Positions 1 to 7,384 of a DNA stretch of 64,000 nt are shown here, piece after piece. Positions within the stretch are counted from its first letter, which is position 1. Each line of letters opens with the position of its first letter. The notes below the pieces were generated by a model. That model saw only the letters and a list, made by a program, of their open reading frames with translations. It was not told the DNA's origin and made no database searches. The stretch covers positions 744,001 through 808,000 of the forward strand of contig JADJQN010000003.1 of NCBI GenBank assembly GCA_016712745.1. Reading direction: 5' to 3'. This stretch comes from Sandaracinaceae bacterium. GTDB taxonomy: Bacteria; Myxococcota_A; Polyangia; Polyangiales; JADJQN01. Both the position numbers and the translations under genes were made by a program.

Positions 1-179
1 GAGAGTCACGGGAATGCACCTCGAAGAATCGGCGGAGGCTTCACGTCGGATTCGAAGTCTGCACCCAAGATAAGCGAATATCACACAAGTTAAGCCATGT
101 CCGCTCGCTGTGGCGCCGCACGCTTGACGTCCCCCGTGCGCGCTCTACATTTCGCGCGGTTCACACGAATTCGCCCTCC
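1..179. other. Left-edge non-coding stretch upstream of ribA
   Basis: I see no convincing coding region in the first 179 bases. The only recognisable signal is the ribA promoter at 124-151. No FMN-type leader fits in the short space between that promoter and the ribA start, so riboswitch control of ribA is not supported here. Confidence 0.5.
124..151 (+). promoter_or_regulatory. Putative sigma70-type promoter of ribA
   Basis: TTGACG at 124-129 and TACATT at 146-151 are separated by 16 bp, close to the housekeeping consensus. Transcription would start near 158, giving a leader of about 22 nt before the ribA ATG at 180. No clear Shine-Dalgarno sequence lies in that leader. Confidence 0.5.
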
Positions 180-863
180 ATGTCCCCCGCAACCCCAGCC
201 TTGAGGCTCGCGCCTCAGATCGAGCGCTACTCCGAAGCGCTCATACCCACCGAGTACGGCGAGTTCCGCGTCGTTGTGTATCGCGAGGAAGGCTCGCCGT
301 ACGAGCACGTGGCGATCGTTAAGGGCGATGTCGAAGACAAGCTCGATGTTCTCGTGCGCGTCCACAGCGAGTGTTACACCGGCGAAGTATTGCACTCGTT
401 GAAGTGCGACTGCCGCGAGCAGCTCGATCTGGCGATGCGGCGGATTTCCGCCGAAGGTTGCGGCGCAGTTTTGTATTTACGCCAAGAGGGTCGGGGCATA
501 GGTCTCGGCAACAAAATCCGCGCATACGCCCTTCAGTCGCAAGGCGCTGACACCGTGGACGCCAATCGTCTGCTGGGATTTGAAGACGATTTGCGCACCT
601 ACCACGCAGCAACTGCAATGTTGAACGATTTGGGCATCGAGTCGATTGCGCTTATGACCAACAATCCTGCGAAGGTAAAAGCGCTGCGCGCCGATGGCAT
701 CCGCGTGACGTCGCGCGTGCCGACCCGCGTTGCGACGAACGTTCACAGCAAGGCCTACCTCGAGACCAAGCGTGCGCGAATGGGTCACGTCCTTGACGCG
801 GACTTTGTCCTAGATTCAGCGGCTAGCGACGTTCGGAATCCGCGCCTTCACGACGGCGAGTAG
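180..863 (+). CDS. ribA: GTP cyclohydrolase II
   Basis: This 227-residue protein catalyses the first committed step of riboflavin synthesis: GTP to 2,5-diamino-6-ribosylamino-pyrimidinone 5'-phosphate plus formate and pyrophosphate. The zinc-binding cysteines are visible in the HSECYTGEVLHSLKCDC segment (about residues 62-76). The catalytic and GTP-binding stretch YLRQEGRGIGLGNK follows near residue 99, and the C-terminal TNNPAKV segment is present. Length matches stand-alone RibA rather than a RibBA fusion, so DHBP synthase must be encoded elsewhere. Its 3' end overlaps the convergent Rieske gene by 16 bp. GTP cyclohydrolase I (folE) lies less than 1 kb away, so two GTP-opening enzymes are neighbours. 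Confidence 0.96.
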   Translation: MSPATPALRLAPQIERYSEALIPTEYGEFRVVVYREEGSPYEHVAIVKGDVEDKLDVLVRVHSECYTGEVLHSLKCDCREQLDLAMRRISAEGCGAVLYLRQEGRGIGLGNKIRAYALQSQGADTVDANRLLGFEDDLRTYHAATAMLNDLGIESIALMTNNPAKVKALRADGIRVTSRVPTRVATNVHSKAYLETKRARMGHVLDADFVLDSAASDVRNPRLHDGE

Positions 864-1162
864 ACAACCACATCGTCACCTTCGACGCGCACCTCGAAGA
901 CAGGACACCCTTCGTCAAGTCCGCGCGGCAAGCGCACCCTTCCGTCCGTGACATCGAGCACCCACGAGTGCCCTGGGCACGTCACGAGCGCGCCTTGCAA
1001 CTTGCCTAAGCAAAGACTGAAGCCACTGTGCGGACACGCGTCCTCGATGGCGAAGTAGCGACCGTCCACGTTGGCGACGAGGATGTGATAGGGCGGAAAC
1101 GTGATGCGATGCATCGCGCCATTGGGCAGGAGCTCCGAACGAACCCGACCTCGCTCGATCAC
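848..1162 (-). CDS. Small Rieske-type [2Fe-2S] ferredoxin
   Basis: This 104-residue soluble protein has the complete Rieske cluster pattern: CPHSG near residue 43 and CPGHSW near residue 62. These give two Cys and two His ligands for a [2Fe-2S] cluster. Proteins of this size resemble NirD-like or dioxygenase-associated ferredoxins, so it probably passes electrons to a partner oxygenase or reductase not encoded nearby. The start is a GTG with AAGAGG a few bases upstream. It is the last gene of the merR-folE-Rieske operon, 12 bp after folE, and its 3' end overlaps convergent ribA. The partner enzyme is unknown. Confidence 0.88.
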   Translation of the reverse strand: MIERGRVRSELLPNGAMHRITFPPYHILVANVDGRYFAIEDACPHSGFSLCLGKLQGALVTCPGHSWVLDVTDGRVRLPRGLDEGCPVFEVRVEGDDVVVYSPS

Positions 1163-1174
1163 CTCTCGCCTCTT

Positions 1175-1786
1175 TCAATCGCTGGAGGCAGCGGCCGCGT
1201 GCGGAAGGGCCCGCAAGAACGCCAGGCGCTGCGATTCGTCGGTCTCGAACACGCCTCGGAAGGCCGTGGCTGTGGCGCGCGCATCGTGACGACGATCACC
1301 GCGCACGGTCATACACGTTGGTGCCAAGTCTACGACTACCGCCGCACCGCGCGCTCCCAAATGTTGGATTAGCGCATCGGCGACATTTGCTGCGATGTCT
1401 TCTTGCAACGCGAGGCGACGCGAAAAGCAGTCGACGAGAGATCCCAATGCTCCAAGCCCCACAACGCGCTCACCCGGCAAGTAGCCCACGTGCGCAAGCC
1501 CCGTCGCAGGCAAAAGATGATGTGGGCATAGCGTGGCTGTCGCGAGGTTGGTCACAACCACGAGCCCTTGAGCGCGCGAAGCAACGCCTTCGGTGAGTAT
1601 CTCGGCTTCGTCCATGTCGTATCCGCAGAGGAGATCCTCCGCGAACGCACTCGCGACTCGCTCGCCCGTACCAACGAGCTCGGGATCGGTGTCGATCGGG
1701 GCACCTATTGCACGTAGGAACTCTTCAATCGCACGCGCGGCACGATTGAGATCCACAGAACGCGCGGGCACAGGCTTTTTGCTCAT
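1175..1786 (-). CDS. folE: GTP cyclohydrolase I
   Basis: This 203-residue enzyme converts GTP to 7,8-dihydroneopterin triphosphate, the entry point to folate, tetrahydrobiopterin or queuosine-type pterins. The zinc motif CPHHLLPATG and the following GYLPGERVVGLGAL are clear, and the third zinc ligand is in PTCMTVRG. The N-terminus is short compared with E. coli FolE but the catalytic core is complete. It lies 13 bp downstream of the merR gene and 12 bp upstream of the Rieske gene, so it is probably controlled by that regulator. Confidence 0.95.
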   Translation of the reverse strand: MSKKPVPARSVDLNRAARAIEEFLRAIGAPIDTDPELVGTGERVASAFAEDLLCGYDMDEAEILTEGVASRAQGLVVVTNLATATLCPHHLLPATGLAHVGYLPGERVVGLGALGSLVDCFSRRLALQEDIAANVADALIQHLGARGAAVVVDLAPTCMTVRGDRRHDARATATAFRGVFETDESQRLAFLRALPHAAAASSD

Positions 1787-1799
1787 CCCGACGTCGCTC

Positions 1800-2294
1800 T
1801 CAGGTACGCCACAACAGGCGCACGGCGCGAGGCAAATCTGGCCGCTCGAGTTTGGCGCATGTCGCGCACTCTCGCGGAAAATGCTCCTCCGGACATGCGC
1901 CGCACTCTTGGATCACCTGCACGCTCGACGCGAGCTCCTCTCGCAAACGGCGAAGCAAACTGATCTTGCTTTGCAGGTCATCGATCTGCGTTCCGAGGGC
2001 AGTGCAAAGCTGGGCGCTCGCATCCTTCGCGGTGGTGCAGCCGGCCTTCAACTCGAAAAGCTGTTTGATGTCGTGCAGCGAAAGGCCAGCCTCGCGCAGA
2101 TCGCACGCAAGCTTCAGCTTTTGCAACTCCGGCTCACGAAAGAGCCGGTGCCCGCCCTCAGTCCGCGTCACGCGCAGCAAGCCCGCTTCTTCATAGAAGC
2201 GCACGGTGCGCAGCGTCGTCCCGCTTTGGCGTGCCATCTCGCCCGTGCTTAGCAGCGTCGCCTGGACGGGGCTGTCTTGGTGCTCCTTCGACAT
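1800..2294 (-). CDS. MerR-family regulator with C-terminal cysteine cluster
   Basis: This 164-residue protein has an N-terminal MerR helix-turn-helix (TGEMARQSGTTLRTVRFYEE, about residues 17-36), then the wing and a long dimerisation helix. It ends in a Cys-rich tail of the form CxxC-x8-CxxC around residues 128-143. Such tails in MerR proteins usually bind a metal or sense redox state. The spacing here matches neither SoxR (CxxCxCx5C) nor ZntR, so the ligand is open. I chose ATG 2294; a longer frame to 2345 would run through its own promoter. It leads the operon with folE and the Rieske gene. Confidence 0.88.
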   Translation of the reverse strand: MSKEHQDSPVQATLLSTGEMARQSGTTLRTVRFYEEAGLLRVTRTEGGHRLFREPELQKLKLACDLREAGLSLHDIKQLFELKAGCTTAKDASAQLCTALGTQIDDLQSKISLLRRLREELASSVQVIQECGACPEEHFPRECATCAKLERPDLPRAVRLLWRT

Positions 2295-2301
2295 GATTAT
2301 A

Positions 2302-2333
2302 AGCATATAGGAATTGGGGCCCAACACTGTCAA
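2302..2333 (-). promoter_or_regulatory. MerR-type promoter with over-long spacer and operator dyad
   Basis: On the minus strand TTGACA (2328-2333) and TATGCT (2302-2307) are separated by 20 bp, the stretched spacing typical of MerR-activated promoters. The spacer contains a near-central dyad, TTGGG-C-CCCAA type, at 2314-2324. Only 7 nt separate the -10 box from ATG 2294, so the mRNA would be leaderless or nearly so. This points to autoregulation of merR-folE-Rieske. Confidence 0.6.
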
Positions 2334-2414
2334 GGCAACGACCAATCCCCGTCACCGCGCAACTTGGCAGGCCACCCCTCGATAAGCGTCCATCAACCCC
2401 ATCCGGGAGGCCCT

Positions 2415-2867
2415 ATGACGACGCTCCGCATCAACCCTGCCCACCCGCCTATCGAATTCGCTCAAACGACCCCGAGGGTCACAGACGCCAGCAATGGCCA
2501 ACGTTTCCGGGATGGTCTCGCAAGCGCGGCCCGCGTTGTCTTGAATAGTGTTGAGAGCGTCGCATCCTTCATTCCCGGTTCCGCAGTACTGACGGCAGCC
2601 TTGCGCTCCGACACTGCATCAGCGTCACCCAATGTAGGTGCGGCAGGCGCCGCGCTCTCCAGCACAAGCGCCACTGCCGAAGCGCCAAGCTCGCCGGCCA
2701 GCGAAACCGGCCTTGCCTCTTTGGCCGGCTCGGCGGGCGATCAGAACATGCAGTTTCTACGCATGCAGGAGCAACTGCAGGCGGAGAACCGTCGCTACTC
2801 GGCGCTTTCCAACGCGCTTAAGGCCCGGCATGAAACCGCGAAAAACTCCATCAACAACATCCGATGA
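2415..2867 (+). CDS. Small secreted or structural protein of unknown function
   Basis: This 150-residue protein starts at ATG 2415 behind a GGGAGG ribosome-binding site 4 nt upstream. Residues 1-105 are low-complexity and rich in Ala, Ser and Thr with one possible amphipathic segment. The last 40 residues form a predicted helix (QFLRMQEQLQAENRRY, then RHETAKNSINNIR). A disordered N-terminus with a C-terminal amphipathic helix is reminiscent of small type III secretion rod or needle-type subunits, but that is only a resemblance. It is the first gene of an apparent operon with 2934-3308 and the PEGA protein. Confidence 0.7.
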   Translation: MTTLRINPAHPPIEFAQTTPRVTDASNGQRFRDGLASAARVVLNSVESVASFIPGSAVLTAALRSDTASASPNVGAAGAALSSTSATAEAPSSPASETGLASLAGSAGDQNMQFLRMQEQLQAENRRYSALSNALKARHETAKNSINNIR

Positions 2868-2933
2868 GGGCAAGCGTTGGGCCTTTGCTTGCAGCGTTCT
2901 TCCGGTTGCAGGTAGGCTTCTGTTGCTGATTTC

Positions 2934-3308
2934 ATGACGACGCCCATCAAGCCCCCCGGTCACGGAGTTCCGCCGACTTCCCCCTCGGAAGTGGACGGTA
3001 CGCGCGCTCCCGCATCGAGCTCCACCGGCGAATCGTTCAAGGCAACGCTCGACCGCACCACGGCTTCCGCGTCGGCCAAGGGAGCCACCGCCCCGGACGC
3101 AGTACGCGCGCTTGTAGATGATTTGCGGGCGGGCAAAATCACTCTCGACGGAGCGCTCGACACCCTGGTCGCACGCGCGCTCGGAAACGGAGCAGCCAAG
3201 GGTCTTGGCCCGGCTCAGCGTCGCGAGCTCGAGACGATGCTGCGCAGCGCGCTCGCCGACGATCCGCACTTGGTCGCCCTCACCAAAGATCTCGCACGAG
3301 GGCAATGA
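2934..3308 (+). CDS. Small helical protein of unknown function
   Basis: This 124-residue protein has a Pro/Ser/Thr-rich first half (about residues 1-55) and a compact helical second half (about 56-122) with the pattern AVRALVDDLRAGKITLDGAL, then QRRELETMLRSALADDPHL. It starts with MTTP, much like MTTL of the preceding gene. Its TGA is directly followed by the ATG of the PEGA gene, so translation is probably coupled. I do not recognise a named family. The shared order of two small proteins followed by a PEGA membrane protein suggests they act together at the envelope. Confidence 0.7.
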   Translation: MTTPIKPPGHGVPPTSPSEVDGTRAPASSSTGESFKATLDRTTASASAKGATAPDAVRALVDDLRAGKITLDGALDTLVARALGNGAAKGLGPAQRRELETMLRSALADDPHLVALTKDLARGQ

Positions 3309-4568
3309 ATGCGCGTTCGAGTTTCGCTCTTAATCATTGGCTTTTCGATTCTCTTCGCGTCAACCGCCGTTGCCCAAGACCAAGGCAACCGCGTTAGCGT
3401 CACGAGCGTGATCGTCACTGAGGGGGGCGCATCTACTGGCCAAGCGACGTCGCTCAGCATAGGCATCCGTCGCGCGGTTGAGTCGATGGACGGCCTTCGC
3501 TACACAGATCCGGTCGATCTGCTTTCGACAACTAGCGTGCCCGAAGCCGTACAAGACGCAGTCGACGATCTCGAGCCCATCGCCGACATGGTCCGCAGCG
3601 GCGATCCCAACGCTGCAGCCGATCGCGCCGCCCACGCCGTCGCCGTGTTCGAAGAGAACCTCAGTGCAGTGCGGCGTGCGTCCCTCTTCGATGCCTACAT
3701 GCTCGACGCCATCGCTCACTGCCGCATGGACCAGCGCCGCCGCTGCATTCAAGGGTTTGAGCGTGTGCTCACCTTCCGCGAGGGCGCCGAGTACGACACG
3801 GCGCGCTATCCGGATGCGTACTCGGCGGTGTTCGAAGAGACGCGCAGTCGGGTTTCGGCTGGTCCGCGCGCATCCCTCCGCATCATCACAAACCCTGAAG
3901 GCGCCGAGGTCTTCGTGGACGGCGCGAGCTTCGGTCCATCGCCCGCGATCGCTGAAAACCTTCTGGCCGGCGAGCACTACGTCACCGTCAAGGCCGTTGG
4001 CTATGAAAAGCTTGTCGCACGCGCGACCGTACGCAGCCGCAGCACCGAATCGGTTTCGCTCTTGCTGCAACCCATCGCGCGCGCCCTTCTTCTCGAGCGA
4101 GACCTCGCGCGAATTCCGAGCGAGCTGGGGCAAGAACAAGCCGGGCCCGTCATCAGCGGATTGAGCGGCTATCTCTTCGTCGCGCAAATCATCGTCGGTC
4201 TTATTTCCGAAGCGCCCAATGGCGAGCTCGATGTCGGGCTCTACCTCTACGATTTGCGCACGCGCTTTTTGCTCTCCGAAAAGCATGCGACCATTGCCAG
4301 CGATGCAAGCGCACTCGATCGAGCACGTGAGCTAACGGAGTCGCTCTACCACGGCGTGGATCTCGCGGGCACGGTCGAGGCACCTGAACTGGATGACGGA
4401 ACGCCCCGCGTCGTCGATCCCGCTCGCCCCTTGTGGAAGCGCTGGTGGTTCTGGACCGCCGTCGGCGTCGTCGTCGTCAGTGGCGCAACCGCCGCCTATC
4501 TACTTACGCGAGACAGCGGCGCCGACGTTCCTGAAGGCTTCACGCGTCTGTCCGGCAGCGCGCAATAG
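3309..4568 (+). CDS. PEGA-domain envelope protein with C-terminal membrane anchor
   Basis: This 419-residue protein has a signal peptide (residues 1-22, ending AVAQ) and an alpha-helical middle (about 70-180) with a possible Cys pair. A PEGA domain follows at about 187-235 (IITNPEGAEVFVDGASFG). A single C-terminal transmembrane helix lies at about 377-398 (WWFWTAVGVVVVSGATAAYL). PEGA domains are surface or periplasmic beta-folds often found in Myxococcota beside protein kinases and TPR proteins. Its ATG abuts the stop codon of the previous gene, which makes it the third member of the operon. Its 3' end is 3 bp from the convergent prfA gene. Confidence 0.82.
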   Translation: MRVRVSLLIIGFSILFASTAVAQDQGNRVSVTSVIVTEGGASTGQATSLSIGIRRAVESMDGLRYTDPVDLLSTTSVPEAVQDAVDDLEPIADMVRSGDPNAAADRAAHAVAVFEENLSAVRRASLFDAYMLDAIAHCRMDQRRRCIQGFERVLTFREGAEYDTARYPDAYSAVFEETRSRVSAGPRASLRIITNPEGAEVFVDGASFGPSPAIAENLLAGEHYVTVKAVGYEKLVARATVRSRSTESVSLLLQPIARALLLERDLARIPSELGQEQAGPVISGLSGYLFVAQIIVGLISEAPNGELDVGLYLYDLRTRFLLSEKHATIASDASALDRARELTESLYHGVDLAGTVEAPELDDGTPRVVDPARPLWKRWWFWTAVGVVVVSGATAAYLLTRDSGADVPEGFTRLSGSAQ

Positions 4569-4571
4569 CGC

Positions 4572-5642
4572 TCAGGTGCCGGATTGCTCTTTTAACAGCT
4601 CGGCTTGGTAGCTCGTGCGCAAGGCCGAGACGAGCTCATCGATAGCGCCGTCCATGACGGTATCGAGATTGTGCAGCGTCAAGCCGATGCGATGATCGGT
4701 AATGCGATTCTGCGGATAGTTGTATGTACGGATCTTCTCGGCGCGGTCGGCCGACCCAACCATGCTTTTGCGTTCCGCCGAAACCGCTTGGTTGTGCGCA
4801 GCCTGTTCGCGTTCGAGGAGGCGCGCGCGCAAGACCTTCATGGCCTTGGCTTTGTTCTTGATCTGCGAGCGCTCGTCCTGGCACTTCACGATAAGGCCGC
4901 TGGGCTTGTGCTGGATCTGCACCGCTGAGTTGGTGGTGTTGACGCCCTGCCCGCCCGGACCACCCGACGCAGCAATATTGATCTCGAGATCGGCTTCGTT
5001 AATCTCGACATCCACTTCGTCGGCTTCGGGCAAAACCGCGACAGTAGCCGTCGACGTATGAATTCGGCCTTGGGCTTCTGTCGCTGGCACACGCTGCACG
5101 CGGTGCACACCACCCTCGAAGCGCAAGCGCGAGTACACGCGCTCGCCCGTGACGAGAGCGATCAGTTCCTTGAGCCCGCCCGCGGATGCCTCACTGCTCG
5201 ACATGATTTCGATGCGCCACTTCTGACGCTCGGCGTAGCGCGCATACATGCGAAACAAATCGGCCGCGAAAAGCGCGGCTTCCTCGCCGCCGGCGCCACT
5301 GCGGATTTCCAAGAGCGTGTTGCGCGCATCATTCGGATCGGTAGGCAACAAGAGCTGCTCGACTTTGGATTCGAGTTCGATAATTTCCGCTTCGAGCATG
5401 GGGATCTCTTCGATCACCATCGAGCGCAGCTCTGCATCATCCAGAGCCACTTTATCCTCGGCCAATCGGGCCTGGGTGGCTTTCAACTTCTTGAAGTTCA
5501 AAACGAGAGGCTCGAGCTCAGCGCGCTCGCGGTTCAGCTGTGTGTAGCGCTTGGCGTCGGTGAGAACGTCTTGCTGACAGAGCATCTCTTCGAGCTCGTG
5601 ATAGCGCGACGACAGCGATTCCAGCTTGGCGAGGGGGAGCAT
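4572..5642 (-). CDS. prfA: Peptide chain release factor 1
   Basis: This 356-residue class I release factor recognises UAA and UAG in the ribosomal A site. The codon-reading tripeptide PAT is in RVPATEAQGRIHTS, which identifies RF1 rather than RF2. The peptidyl-tRNA hydrolysis motif GGQ sits in GGPGGQGVN. Length is that of the family. It ends the rpmE-DUF1385-prfA operon, 16 bp after DUF1385. A methyltransferase gene (prmC), often next to prfA, is not present downstream; a convergent PEGA gene follows instead. Confidence 0.97.
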   Translation of the reverse strand: MLPLAKLESLSSRYHELEEMLCQQDVLTDAKRYTQLNRERAELEPLVLNFKKLKATQARLAEDKVALDDAELRSMVIEEIPMLEAEIIELESKVEQLLLPTDPNDARNTLLEIRSGAGGEEAALFAADLFRMYARYAERQKWRIEIMSSSEASAGGLKELIALVTGERVYSRLRFEGGVHRVQRVPATEAQGRIHTSTATVAVLPEADEVDVEINEADLEINIAASGGPGGQGVNTTNSAVQIQHKPSGLIVKCQDERSQIKNKAKAMKVLRARLLEREQAAHNQAVSAERKSMVGSADRAEKIRTYNYPQNRITDHRIGLTLHNLDTVMDGAIDELVSALRTSYQAELLKEQSGT

Positions 5643-5658
5643 GAGTGTAGAAGTCCGT

Positions 5659-6687
5659 TTACGACGCGCTGGGCGAGGGAGCCCCGCGTAGCGAAGAGGA
5701 CAGAGCTTCTACGAAACCATCAAAGCTCGCAAACACGAGCGGCTTATCGTCGGAAGGGATGGTCGGGCCTACTTGCTCGCGCCAAACGGCGGCACGCATG
5801 GCGGCGATGGCGATTTCGATCTGCGGATCGGTCGGCTCGCGCGTCGTGACCTTCTGGAACAAAAATCCTGGCCAAAGCAAAACACGCAATGGTCCGGTCG
5901 TGCAGTAGCGAGCGGTCATGCGCTGGAACTCGAACGAGACCGCCGCGATGAGCGGCAGCAGCGCAATACGCAGCAAAAGCGTCTGGAAGAAGCCGGAGAC
6001 GCCATGAGCGTGCGGCAAAATGAGCGGGGTAAATACTATTCCTACCGCGATGGAAATGAAGACGACGACGATGAGAAAGGTCGTTCCGCAGCGCGGGTGC
6101 AGCGTGCTTTGCTTGCGCACATTCTCGACGGTGAGCGGAAGCTCTGCCTCATAAGCGAAAATCGTTTTGTGCTCGGCGCCGTGATACTGAAACACGCGCT
6201 GCACATCTTTGAGCCGGCTAATCGCGAAGAGATAGCCACTCAAGACCGCGAGCTTAAAACCGCCCGTCATCGCGTGGTACGCCGGACTCTGTTGCTGCGT
6301 CGTGAGATGACCGAAACGGATCGTGAGCTCGGTCAAAAGTTGCGGCAGCACCATAAAAAGCCCAAGCGCGAAAACCGTCGAGATCATCATCGCGATCCGC
6401 GTGCTGCCTTCGGATGGTTGCTCTTCGCCCTCAGCAAACTGCTGCTCGGCAGAAAAGCGCAGCGCGCCCATGCCCATCGACATAGATTCAACAAGCGTTG
6501 CCACGCCACGAAGGCCGGGCAACTTCCAAAGCTTAGAAGCTGCCACCTTCGATTTCATCGGACCTTCACGAAGCGCGATGGTGCCGTCTGGACGACGCAC
6601 GGCGACCGTCAAACAGCCCGGCGAGCGCATCATCACACCTTCGATGACGGCCTGACCGCCGATGTAAGGCTTCGCTTGCGCGGACAT
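5659..6687 (-). CDS. DUF1385 (YqhQ-like) integral membrane protein
   Basis: This 342-residue membrane protein carries the DUF1385 signature: YIGGQAVIEGVMMRSP at the N-terminus, the central YHGAEHKTI motif and HPRCGTTFL. Several hydrophobic segments lie between about residues 95 and 270. The function is not established; it is often found next to prfA or rpmE, as here. I start it at ATG 6687, which overlaps the rpmE stop as TGATG, rather than at a TTG one codon upstream. This coupling ties its expression to ribosomal protein L31. Confidence 0.9.
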   Translation of the reverse strand: MSAQAKPYIGGQAVIEGVMMRSPGCLTVAVRRPDGTIALREGPMKSKVAASKLWKLPGLRGVATLVESMSMGMGALRFSAEQQFAEGEEQPSEGSTRIAMMISTVFALGLFMVLPQLLTELTIRFGHLTTQQQSPAYHAMTGGFKLAVLSGYLFAISRLKDVQRVFQYHGAEHKTIFAYEAELPLTVENVRKQSTLHPRCGTTFLIVVVFISIAVGIVFTPLILPHAHGVSGFFQTLLLRIALLPLIAAVSFEFQRMTARYCTTGPLRVLLWPGFLFQKVTTREPTDPQIEIAIAAMRAAVWREQVGPTIPSDDKPLVFASFDGFVEALSSSLRGAPSPSAS

Positions 6688-6905
6688 CAAGTCGCCTTGG
6701 GAGTCTCTTCCTTCGCGTACTTCTTGCGGAAGCGTTCAACACGGCCTGCCGTGTCCATGAGCTTCTGCTTGCCGGTGTAGAACGGGTGACACTCTGCGCA
6801 GATATCTACGGAGAAGCTGCCACGCGTCGAGCGGGTCTTAGCGACCGCGCCACAGGCGCACGTGATGGTGGATTCGGGGAATTCGGGATGGATGTTGGCT
6901 TTCAT
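6687..6905 (-). CDS. rpmE: 50S ribosomal protein L31, zinc-binding form
   Basis: This 72-residue large-subunit protein keeps all four zinc ligands (CAC at 16-18 and CAEC at 37-40), so it is the C+ form. It also has the conserved HPFYTGKQKLMDT segment. The ATG at 6905 was chosen because longer frames start far upstream in unrelated sequence. It is the first gene of the rpmE-DUF1385-prfA operon. The other zinc-capable ribosomal proteins of the window (S4, S14, L36) are also C+ forms. Confidence 0.95.
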   Translation of the reverse strand: MKANIHPEFPESTITCACGAVAKTRSTRGSFSVDICAECHPFYTGKQKLMDTAGRVERFRKKYAKEETPKAT

Positions 6906-7093
6906 AATTCCTGTTCTCCGCAAATAGGAGGCTGGGGCATGTAATCCAATTGCCCTCGAACGGCAAGTGCTTGGCCCAGGACCCCGCGAAATAGCTAATG
7001 ATTCCGGGTCTCCCTTGCGCCTGTGTGTCAGCATCGATCCCGACCGCGTCCGCCGCTTGGTAACGAATTTGATGGCGCGTCCAAAGCCGCGAT

Positions 7094-7384
7094 ATGACGG
7101 AGCTAATGGCGCAAAAGCAGATCCATCTGGTCGTTCGCGGACGTGTGCAGGGTGTGTTCTACCGAGCGTCGGCCGCGCGCGAAGCAAAGCGCCTCGGCCT
7201 GACCGGTTGGGTAAAGAACCGCCAGGACGGCGCCGTGGAGATGGTGATCGAAGGCGAAGAAGATCAGGTGAAGGATTTTCTTTCCTGGGCGCAGCATGGG
7301 CCATCGACCGCGCGCGTTGAAAACGTCGAAACGCGGTGGCGGAGCTACACGGGAGAGCACCCCGGTTTCAGGATCATGGGCTGA
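7094..7384 (+). CDS. acyP: Acylphosphatase
   Basis: This enzyme of about 92-96 residues hydrolyses acyl phosphates such as carbamoyl phosphate. The signature VRGRVQGVFYRASAAREAK holds the phosphate-binding loop and its catalytic Arg, and GWVKNRQDGAVEMVIEG holds the catalytic Asn. Two ATGs are possible, 7094 and 7106; the second has GGAG 3-4 nt upstream and gives the usual family length. Its TGA overlaps the ATG of the next gene (TGATG), so the two are co-translated. Confidence 0.93.
   Translation: MTELMAQKQIHLVVRGRVQGVFYRASAAREAKRLGLTGWVKNRQDGAVEMVIEGEEDQVKDFLSWAQHGPSTARVENVETRWRSYTGEHPGFRIMG

Noticed and set aside
1..179. FMN riboswitch upstream of ribA
   Set aside because: The space between promoter and start is only about 22 nt.
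3360..4286. Long minus-strand frame of 308 codons
   Set aside because: It is antisense to the PEGA gene, which has a signal peptide, domain and membrane anchor; the reverse frame shows none.
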